Positions 16,933 through 23,389 of a stretch of 46,702 nt of DNA are shown one piece after another. The stretch lies in contig JBFWWP010000037.1 in the NCBI GenBank assembly GCA_050246115.1, forward strand, positions 1 through 46,702, given 5' to 3'. Below the pieces are notes generated by a model. It did not search any database, was not told the origin of the DNA, and worked only from the letters and a program-made list of their open reading frames with translations. Every line of letters starts with the position of its first letter. The first letter of the stretch is position 1. Position numbers and translations under genes: made by a program. Source of the stretch: JBFWWP01 sp050246115. GTDB lineage: Bacteria > Planctomycetota > UBA8108 > UBA1146 > JAJFFE01.

Positions 16933-19410
16933 ATGACCGTCGACCCGCCCGCGTCGAGCCCGAATCCGAGTCCCGCTCGACCTCCTGCGTCCCCACCGGT
17001 CGGATCGCTCGCGCGCCGCCTGCAAGCAAAGTACGGCGACGCCCTCGAGTACGAGTTGTCGATCGCGTTGTCCCTGGCGAGCGACGCGTCGAAGGGCGCC
17101 GGCCACACGTCTCCACCGCCGGCGATCGCTGCCCAGTGCCCGGCTGGCCTGCTGCGCTACGAGGTCGGTTCGGAGATCGCTCGCGGCGGCATGGGGGCGA
17201 TTCTGGAGGTCTGGGACCGTGATCTCGCCCGAACGCTTGCGATGAAAGTTCTCCTCGATCCCCGCGAGTCCGCGAAGGAAGTGGCGCTGGTCCAGCGCTT
17301 CGTACGCGAGGCACGAATCACGGGGCAGCTCGATCACCCCGGCATCGTGCCGGTGCACGACCTGGGAATCGACGAGTCGGGACGCGTCTACTTCACCATG
17401 CGTCTCGTGCGCGGCCAAGACCTAGGCCGGGTCTTCATGGAGGCGCGCGCTGGCTCCGAGGGGTGGACGCACACGCGCGCGCTCGAGGTGCTCCTGAAGA
17501 TCTGTGACACGGTTGCCTTTGCCCACTCGCGGGGCGTGGTGCATCGCGACCTGAAACCGGCAAACGTGATGGTGGGCGACTTCGGCGAGGTCTACGTGTT
17601 GGACTGGGGGCTTGCGAAAGTCGTCGACGCGCCCGAGCCGGACCCGGGCGCATCCGACCCTGGCGGCACCAGCGAGCACGAGTTCGACGCTGGAGCCACC
17701 CTCGCGGGCACGGTGTTGGGCACGCCATCGTACATGCCACCGGAACAAGCAGAGGGACTCGGGCACCGGGCCTACCGGCAACTCGACGTGTACTCTCTTG
17801 GGGCAATGCTCTACACGCTCCTCGTCGGGCACCCGCCGTACGTTTCGCCGGGACGGCCGACTTCCACCCACGAACTCCTCGCTGCCGTGCGACGCGGTCC
17901 TCCACCGTCCGTGCGCGAGCTCGCCTCCGAGGTCTCTAGCGAACTCGGCGACCTCTGCGACCGCGCCATGGCTCGCGATCCGGAGCAGCGTTTCGAGTCG
18001 GCGGCGGCCTTGGCCACAGCACTGCGCGCGCACCTGGAATCAGAGCGTTTGGCGGCCGAGGAGAGCCGTCGCCTGCGCGGGCAACTGGAGGATGCACGGG
18101 GCGTCGCGACTTTCCTCAAGGGTCTCTTCCGGGTCGAGACCCCGGCCGATGCGGAGAAGCCAGTCTCCTTGATGGAGATTCTCGAGCGCGGGGCAGCGCA
18201 ACTCGACCAGAATCTCGCCGACCAGCCGGCGATGCGCGCGTCGGTTCACGCCACGCTCGGGGATGTGCACAACCAGATCGGCACGCACGGGCGAGCGCTG
18301 CCGCATCTCGAGGAAGCCGTACGCTGGACCCGCGCCAACCTGACGATGGATGCTCGGGCAACGCTCGCGCATCGGCTCACGAGCCTGGGGCAGGTCCTGT
18401 ATCAGAACGGTCGCTACGAGGCTGCCGAGCAGAGCCTCATCGAAGCGGTCGCCCTCTGGCGCGAAGTGGCTGAGCGGGGTGAGCCACTCGCACGGGCGTT
18501 GTCGAGCCTGAGCTCCGTGCGGTGGACCACGGGCCGCCCCGCGGAGGGAGTGCCGTGCGTGCTCGAAGCCCTCGAGTTGCGCCGTGCGTTGCCCGATCCG
18601 GTGCAGCTCTCCAACTCCCTCGTGGATCTCGGGGTACTGCGGGACTCACTCGGCGACTTCAGCGGTGGCGAAGCCGCCTATCTCGAAGCGCTCGCGATTC
18701 GCGAACGCGTGCTCGGCCCGGAGCACGCCTCAGTCGCCACGGTGCTCATCAATCTCGGCGCCCTCGCGTGCTACCGTGGAGACTTCGCGACCGGGGCGGA
18801 CCGTTACCGAGCCGCCCTCGAGATTCGCCGTGGCGCACTGGGTCCGCGCCATCCCAAGGTCGGACTCGCGATGATCAACCTTGGCTACGCCCTCGGGCGA
18901 GTCGGTCGTCTCGACGAAGCCGAGAGCGTGCTACGCGACGCGCTCGCGCTCCGGCTCGAGATCCTCGACCCCGAGCACCCCGAAGTGGGCCATGCTCTGG
19001 ACACGCTCGGAGCGGTCTTGACCGAGAAGGGTGAATTGGCAGAGGCCGAGACGAGCCTGTCGCGAGCCCGCGCGGTGGCCGAACGGCGCGCCGGCAAGGA
19101 ACATCCGCTGCACGGCTGGATCGCCGCCAGCTTCAGTCGCCTGCGCGAGCGCCAAGGCCGGCTCGAAGACGCCGAAGCCGAGTTGCGACGCGCCATTGCC
19201 CACGACCTTCCGCCCGGTGCGCCGCTGACGGCGCACACGATCGATCATACCTACGAACTCGCCGGCTTGTTCATGAGGACGGCCAGGTACGCCGAAGCGG
19301 CGGAGCTACTCGCGCAGTGCCTCCCGGTGTACGAGCGATCATTCCGCCCGAGCGACCCCATCACCGTCGAGTGCGCTCGACAGCTGCGCCTGGCCCGGGC
19401 TCAGCGCTAA
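16933..19410 (+). CDS. Ser/Thr protein kinase with C-terminal TPR array
   Basis: The ATG at 16933 follows GGAGG by four bases and gives 825 residues. The Hanks-type kinase domain spans about residues 76-355. It has RGGMG in the glycine loop, AMK with Lys105, HRDLKPAN with Asp206 and Asn211, and DWG (224-226) in place of DFG. The Asp is kept, so activity is expected, and the activation segment ends in YMPPEQAEG. From about 400 onward runs a long TPR array with regularly spaced 'A-x-x-x-L-E-A-L-x-I-R' units. No membrane segment is evident, so it is probably cytoplasmic. It is divergent from the ECF sigma gene, which suggests that it phosphorylates or senses for that factor. The stop codon TAA (19408-19410) is also the left flanking triplet of the MITE-like element. 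Confidence 0.9.
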   Translation: MTVDPPASSPNPSPARPPASPPVGSLARRLQAKYGDALEYELSIALSLASDASKGAGHTSPPPAIAAQCPAGLLRYEVGSEIARGGMGAILEVWDRDLARTLAMKVLLDPRESAKEVALVQRFVREARITGQLDHPGIVPVHDLGIDESGRVYFTMRLVRGQDLGRVFMEARAGSEGWTHTRALEVLLKICDTVAFAHSRGVVHRDLKPANVMVGDFGEVYVLDWGLAKVVDAPEPDPGASDPGGTSEHEFDAGATLAGTVLGTPSYMPPEQAEGLGHRAYRQLDVYSLGAMLYTLLVGHPPYVSPGRPTSTHELLAAVRRGPPPSVRELASEVSSELGDLCDRAMARDPEQRFESAAALATALRAHLESERLAAEESRRLRGQLEDARGVATFLKGLFRVETPADAEKPVSLMEILERGAAQLDQNLADQPAMRASVHATLGDVHNQIGTHGRALPHLEEAVRWTRANLTMDARATLAHRLTSLGQVLYQNGRYEAAEQSLIEAVALWREVAERGEPLARALSSLSSVRWTTGRPAEGVPCVLEALELRRALPDPVQLSNSLVDLGVLRDSLGDFSGGEAAYLEALAIRERVLGPEHASVATVLINLGALACYRGDFATGADRYRAALEIRRGALGPRHPKVGLAMINLGYALGRVGRLDEAESVLRDALALRLEILDPEHPEVGHALDTLGAVLTEKGELAEAETSLSRARAVAERRAGKEHPLHGWIAASFSRLRERQGRLEDAEAELRRAIAHDLPPGAPLTAHTIDHTYELAGLFMRTARYAEAAELLAQCLPVYERSFRPSDPITVECARQLRLARAQR

Positions 19411-19592
19411 GGAGTCGCCCAAGAGTCACTTCGACATCTTGCCGTCGATTTGGGTCAGATTTGGCCGATCCGGAAAGCTCGGAACCGGAGGCGTAGCCTT
19501 GGAAGTTCCGGTGAGGATTTCGAGGTTTTAGGATCGATCGAAGATGGCCCGAAGCGACGAGCAAGAGGGTGAAGTTATTCTTGGGCGCCTCC
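19411..19592. mobile_element. MITE-like element, copy 1 (182 bp)
   Basis: The element begins GGAGTCGCCCAAGA and ends TCTTGGGCGCCTCC, imperfect terminal inverted repeats that continue more weakly inward for about 45 bases. TAA flanks it on both sides (19408-19410 and 19593-19595), which looks like a target-site duplication of the TNA or YTAR kind made by IS5-related transposases. It contains no transposase. Copy 2 at 46132-46310 differs by about ten substitutions and one 3-base gap by hand alignment. A short open frame beginning MARSDEQEG occurs in both copies, but its coding value is doubtful. Confidence 0.8.
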
Positions 19593-19610
19593 TAACTGGT
19601 TGGAGGGGCC

Positions 19611-19672
19611 TTTCGCAAAGCCCTCTCGTGGGGCTGCGGCGAAGCCGCTTCCACTTCACCCGAAACGCTCGC
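19611..19672. repeat. Short dispersed repeat downstream of MITE copy 1
   Basis: Beginning TTTCGCAAAGCCC and ending CGAAACGCTCGC, this segment resembles 46426-46485. It includes an imperfect hairpin (GGGGCTGCGGCGAAGCCGC region). It starts 15 bases after the flanking TAA of the MITE copy. Confidence 0.5.
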
Positions 19673-19711
19673 CTCCGGCTTCACGGTGGCGAGGACGGAT
19701 CGCGCCGCCCG

Positions 19712-20221
19712 TCAGGCCGGGGCAGCGTCGGTGCTCTTCAGGAAGTCCGCGAGTTCCTCTTCACAGATGACCCAGCGTCGGCAATTCGGGGCGCCGCAAC
19801 CGCACGGGATGGCGGAGTCCGCCCCCCAAGCGTAGTCGATGGTCAGTTCCTCCCCGATCGCGATGGGTCGCAGAGCCTCGAGCACCACTTCCCGGCCGTG
19901 GATGACTCCGTCGTCGTCCTCTTCTTCGTAGACGACCAAGCCACAGTTGGGTTCGCAGCTGTGATTCAGGAATCGAAACGGTGCCACCGGTTCGAGCGAA
20001 AGCCCCGCGCCAATGTCGATCGCGTAGTCGGATCCGTAGTCGGGATCGGCAATGACGCGGCCGCGAATCGCCCCCACGTTCGCGCCAGCAGGAAAGTCGC
20101 GATTGGCCAGGACGCCGCGCCCGATCTGCGTCTGCGCGACGAGCACGGCCGGCTGCGGGCGCTCACGTGGGGACCGCGCACGAACGGGCGGCAACGAGGA
20201 AGGCGGTAGGTTGCGCTTCAT
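19712..20221 (-). CDS. SET-domain protein with post-SET cysteines
   Basis: The real start is the ATG at 20221 (169 residues); the longer open frame upstream overlaps cbiM antisense and is not protein-like. The SET core is clear: GRGVLANRDFPAG near 34-46, NHSCEPN at 86-92, and GEELTIDYAWG with Tyr130. A post-SET cluster CGCGAPNC (Cys140, 142, 147) could bind zinc together with Cys89 or nearby. SET proteins methylate lysine using SAM. In bacteria the targets are mostly unknown. No signal peptide is present, so it is cytoplasmic. A weak GAGAAG precedes the start. It is divergent from the transporter operon, with no obvious functional link. Confidence 0.88.
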   Translation of the reverse strand: MKRNLPPSSLPPVRARSPRERPQPAVLVAQTQIGRGVLANRDFPAGANVGAIRGRVIADPDYGSDYAIDIGAGLSLEPVAPFRFLNHSCEPNCGLVVYEEEDDDGVIHGREVVLEALRPIAIGEELTIDYAWGADSAIPCGCGAPNCRRWVICEEELADFLKSTDAAPA

Positions 20222-20331
20222 GAGTGCTTCTCGAGTTCTCGGGTTTTGGTGACTTCGGGGCCTGACCTCGTGAGTTTGGAGAGCGGGGATCATAGCGCTG
20301 TCAGCGCAGACATCAATGAAACGGCGCGTGC

Positions 20332-20359
20332 TTGCGAAGTGTCGGTTTGGCTTCATAAT
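20332..20359 (+). promoter_or_regulatory. Putative promoter of cbiMQO
   Basis: TTGCGA (20332-20337) and CATAAT (20354-20359) are separated by 16 bases, and the -10 ends 31 bases before the cbiM start. A 5' untranslated region of only about 25 bases leaves no room for a cobalamin riboswitch downstream of this promoter. Confidence 0.5.
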
Positions 20360-20390
20360 CCCCACACGACGAGAGGAGGTCGCTGCGGGG

Positions 20391-21008
20391 ATGCACATCG
20401 TGGATGGAGTACTGCCCGCGGCAACGTGGCTCGGAGGGTGGGTCGCAGCGGTCGGTGGCTTGTCCGTGTCTGCCCGTCGACTCGCCGTCGAAGAAACGCC
20501 GAGAATCGCCGTGCTGAGTTCGGCGTTCTTCATAGCCTCAGCATTTCGGATCCCACTCGGGCCAACGAGCACGCACCTCTTGCTCCACGGCCTCGTCGGC
20601 ATTGTCCTGGGCAAACGGGCGTTCGTCGCGATTGGACTGGGAGCGGCTCTCCACTTCTTGATCTTGGCCCAGGGTGGACTCACGACCTTGGGAGTGAACA
20701 TGGCCGTGCTCGGCTTCCCCGCCATGATCGGGGGTTGGTTGTTTCGCCGGTTCCGCGTCCACGCTTCTCAACGGCTCCTACCGGCGCTCGCCGCCGCGAC
20801 GACCCTGGTGACGATGGCGTTATCGATCGTTGCGCACGCCGGCGTGCTGCTCACGGGAGGCCGTCGCTTCGAGGCGGTGGTCGTGGCGATGGCGAGCGCG
20901 CACGTCGTCGTCGCCATCTTCGAAGCCACGATGACAGCCCTCCTGGTCGCATTCCTCGTGCGAGTGCGACCCGATCTGATCGCGGGGGAGGCGCCCGATG
21001 CACCCTGA
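20391..21008 (+). CDS. cbiM: ECF cobalt/nickel transporter, substrate-binding component CbiM
   Basis: The start at 20391 gives the family N-terminus Met-His-Ile-Val-Asp-Gly. In NikM/CbiM the N-terminal amine and His2 coordinate the metal, so this start is required for function although the frame is open upstream. AGGAGG lies eleven bases before it. The 205-residue protein has about six hydrophobic helices and the conserved GPTSTHL turn (His62), the likely third metal ligand region. It takes up Co2+ or Ni2+ together with CbiQ and CbiO. The stop overlaps cbiQ by 11 bases. No CbiN-like gene or fused CbiN tail is present. Confidence 0.88.
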   Translation: MHIVDGVLPAATWLGGWVAAVGGLSVSARRLAVEETPRIAVLSSAFFIASAFRIPLGPTSTHLLLHGLVGIVLGKRAFVAIGLGAALHFLILAQGGLTTLGVNMAVLGFPAMIGGWLFRRFRVHASQRLLPALAAATTLVTMALSIVAHAGVLLTGGRRFEAVVVAMASAHVVVAIFEATMTALLVAFLVRVRPDLIAGEAPDAP

Positions 21009-21765
21009 GATCGATCGCTACGCGGGGCTCGACTCGCCCCTGCACCGCTGGGACCCCGGACTCAAGATCTGCGGCCTCTCCCTCTACGTGTGTGCGATTG
21101 CGTCGCTCTCGCACTGGACGAGCGCGGCCGCCGCGATCGCGATTTCACTGGCCTTGGTCCAGATCTCGGCCATCGCGATCGGCGACGTCCTCCGACGCCT
21201 CTCCTGGGTCATTTTCTGCCTTCTGCCCTTCGTCGCCCTCATCCCCCTCGGCCTCGAGGCCGAATCGCCGCGTCGTTTGGTTTGGGATCCGCAACAGATT
21301 CCCTTCGCCGTCACCCTCGCACTCCGCGCCCTTGCCATCGCGATCGCATTCTTTCCCATGTGGGGCACCGCTCCCCTGCACCGCACGGTACGCTCACTCG
21401 CCGACCTGGGTGCACCCGCGAGTGGGTTGCAGCTGTTCTTGTTCTGCTACCGCTACCTCTTTGTCTCGCTCGATCACATGCGACGCCTCCGCATCGCGCT
21501 GGCGGCCCGTTGCTTTCGCCCGCGCCTTCGTTGGCACACTGCGCGCACCTACGCCCACCAAGCGGGCATGTTGCTCGTTCTGAGCTGCGAGCAAACCGAG
21601 CGCATCCTCATGGCGATGAAGGCCCGCGGCTACCAAGGGCGAATCCACACCCTCGAAGCCGCGAGCCGTGACCGCACCGACTGGGCCAAGCTGGCCCTCG
21701 CGGTAGCGGTATCGTTGCTCCTCGTCGCCGGGGACCGGCTCGCTCACCCCCCCGGAGGAAACTGA
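20998..21765 (+). CDS. cbiQ: ECF cobalt/nickel transporter, transmembrane component CbiQ
   Basis: This 255-residue T-component starts inside the end of cbiM, which implies coupled translation. The N-terminus MHPEIDRYAGLDSPLHRWDP fits the CbiQ opening. Several hydrophobic helices lie between residues 27 and 115. The two cytoplasmic coupling motifs typical of T-components appear as 'ALAARCF' near 163-169 and 'MKARGYQG' near 205-212; their Ala-Arg elements dock to the ATPase. A last membrane helix precedes the C-terminus. It acts in the cytoplasmic membrane and links ATP hydrolysis by CbiO to metal uptake by CbiM. Confidence 0.9.
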   Translation: MHPEIDRYAGLDSPLHRWDPGLKICGLSLYVCAIASLSHWTSAAAAIAISLALVQISAIAIGDVLRRLSWVIFCLLPFVALIPLGLEAESPRRLVWDPQQIPFAVTLALRALAIAIAFFPMWGTAPLHRTVRSLADLGAPASGLQLFLFCYRYLFVSLDHMRRLRIALAARCFRPRLRWHTARTYAHQAGMLLVLSCEQTERILMAMKARGYQGRIHTLEAASRDRTDWAKLALAVAVSLLLVAGDRLAHPPGGN

Positions 21766-21768
21766 CTC

Positions 21769-22524
21769 ATGCCCGCGACGACACCCCCAGCGCTCGAGGT
21801 CATCGACCTCGACTACGAGTATGCGGACGGCACTCCCGCAGTGAGCGGTTGCTCGCTCACCGTAGCGCCAGGAGAACGCTGGGGTCTGATCGGTGCCAAC
21901 GGCGCCGGGAAGACGACCCTGCTACTGCTCCTCGACGGTCTCCTCATTCCCAAGAGCGGCCAGATCCGCGTCGCCGGTCGCCCCCTCGACACGGAGAACG
22001 ACCGCCGCGCCGCCCGCCGCCAGACCGGCATCGTCTTCCAGAACCCGGACGACCAGCTGTTCTCGCCCTCGGTCTTCGACGATGTGGTGTTCGGCCCCCT
22101 CAATCTCGAACTGCCGAAGGACGAAGCCCACCAGCGCGCCCACGACGCCCTCGCCCGCGTAGGCCTACCCGGCTACGAGAACCGAGTGCCGCAGCATCTC
22201 TCGAGCGGCGAGAAGCGTGGCGTCAGCATTGCGACCGTCCTGGCCATGAACCCCGACACCATTCTCCTCGACGAACCGACCGCCAACCTCGACCCCCGCG
22301 CGCGCCAGCACTGCGGGAACTTGCTGCGCTCGCTGAGCGCCACGCTATTGATCGCCACCCACGACTTCGAGTTCATCCTTGGTGTCTGCAGTCACGTCGC
22401 CCTCCTCGGACAAGGACGCATCGTTGCGACTGGCCAACCGCGCGAGATCCTGGCGCAGAAGGACCTCTTGGAAGCGAACGGTCTCGTGCAACCGACGTGG
22501 CTGCCACACCTGTTGGCGGAGTAG
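21769..22524 (+). CDS. cbiO: ECF cobalt/nickel transporter, ATPase CbiO
   Basis: The 251-residue ABC ATPase has Walker A GANGAGKT (42-49), a Q-loop Gln91 in FQNPDDQLFSP, a signature LSSGEKR (144-150, Glu in place of the usual Gln after SSG), and Walker B ILLDEP (165-170). The switch His follows in 'LLIATHDFEF'. The FQNPDDQLF sequence is characteristic of CbiO/EcfA ATPases. The gene starts three bases after cbiQ, behind GGAGG. Only one ATPase gene is present, so it should work as a homodimer, as is known for cobalt/nickel systems. Confidence 0.93.
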   Translation: MPATTPPALEVIDLDYEYADGTPAVSGCSLTVAPGERWGLIGANGAGKTTLLLLLDGLLIPKSGQIRVAGRPLDTENDRRAARRQTGIVFQNPDDQLFSPSVFDDVVFGPLNLELPKDEAHQRAHDALARVGLPGYENRVPQHLSSGEKRGVSIATVLAMNPDTILLDEPTANLDPRARQHCGNLLRSLSATLLIATHDFEFILGVCSHVALLGQGRIVATGQPREILAQKDLLEANGLVQPTWLPHLLAE

Positions 22525-22554
22525 CAGGGTACGGCTCCACGGCGCGTCGACGGC

Positions 22555-22785
22555 GTGACCGGTCGATCAGCGATTGGTCGTAGCTTCGACGCGATCTCCC
22601 AGATCCTGAAACGCTTGCACAGTCACGAAGAGTATCCCGGAAATGGGATCGGTCTGGCGGTCTGTCGTCGCATCGTGACCCGACACGGCGGGAAGATTTG
22701 GGTCGAGAGTCAGCCGGATGTGGGCAGTCGCTTCTTCTTTACCCTCACGTCGTCCGATACGCCAGAGGGGGTGCAATCCGCATGA
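22555..22785 (+). pseudogene. Remnant of a sensor histidine kinase (C-terminal ATPase end)
   Basis: Only about 65 residues of a histidine kinase remain. They match the end of the HATPase domain: 'LHSHEEYPGNGIGL' (G1/G2-type box), 'AVCRRIVTRHGGKIWVES' and 'GSRFFFTL'. The H-box, N-box and any sensor domain are missing, and the 30 bases up to cbiO contain nothing of them. The 'RLH-x-x-EEYPG-x-GIGLA' wording is typical of the phytochrome-like kinases that pair with Rcp1-type regulators. The stop overlaps the next gene's start as ATGA, so the original operon joint survives although the kinase does not. It may be untranslated or a short leader. Confidence 0.75.
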
Positions 22786-23258
22786 ATCTAGTCCATCCGC
22801 AAGCCGGAAAGCCCGCGCAGATCCTCCTCGTCGATGACAACTTCGACGATGTGTTTCTCGCCCGCCGGGGCTTCGAGCGTTCCCGCTTCGCAGTCGACAT
22901 ACACCACGTCGTGAACGGCGCCGAGTGCATGGCCTTTCTCAGAAAGGAGGGTCGGTACGCGACGGCCCCGAAGCCGGACATCATCCTCCTGGATCTCAAC
23001 ATGCCGGTGATGAGCGGTCGGGAAGTCATGGAAGAAATCGGTGCGGACCCCAGCCTGCGTGCGCTCCCCGTGGTAGTTCTAACGACCTCCGAGAACGACC
23101 TCGACGTGGCAGACATGTACAACTTGCGTTGCAGCAGTTACATCGTAAAGCCCGTGGATTTCGAGAAGTTCCAGCAAGTGATCCGCGAGTTCACGCGCTA
23201 TTGGTTCACGCTCGTCGTCCTGCCCCACGATGGCACTCCGAGCGCCCGCCTCGCCTGA
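22782..23258 (+). CDS. Single-domain response regulator, Rcp1-like
   Basis: This 158-residue protein is a lone receiver domain. It has the acidic pair DDN (18-20), the phosphorylated Asp71 in LLDLNMPVMSG, Thr101 in VVVLTTSE and Lys123 in YIVKPVD, so all catalytic positions are intact. The insert 'FLRKEGRYATAPKPDIILLDLNMP' is typical of Rcp1-type regulators of phytochrome-like kinases. No output domain is attached. The C-terminal 25 residues are not conserved-looking. Its partner kinase is now only a remnant just upstream, so the protein must be phosphorylated by a kinase elsewhere or be decaying. Confidence 0.9.
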   Translation: MNLVHPQAGKPAQILLVDDNFDDVFLARRGFERSRFAVDIHHVVNGAECMAFLRKEGRYATAPKPDIILLDLNMPVMSGREVMEEIGADPSLRALPVVVLTTSENDLDVADMYNLRCSSYIVKPVDFEKFQQVIREFTRYWFTLVVLPHDGTPSARLA

Positions 23259-23389
23259 GTGACGTGGGCCCGCCTGAGTGACCGAAGTCACCGCGCAGGG
23301 TAGCTGCAATAGGGCCAGTAGCCGCCGGCCCGGCCTTTGGATACCCTTCCCGTGAGCCCTCCAAGCTCCTTCTTCTGGAAAGTCTCTCG

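Noticed and set aside
20222..20390. Cobalamin riboswitch upstream of cbiM
   Set aside because: The divergent gap is only 169 bases, the putative promoter is close to the start, and I found no B12-box-like sequence.
20246..21583. 445-codon plus-strand frame overlapping cbiM and cbiQ
   Set aside because: CbiM and CbiQ in the other frames have family motifs and proper overlaps. This frame becomes Ser/Arg/Pro-rich and is a shadow.
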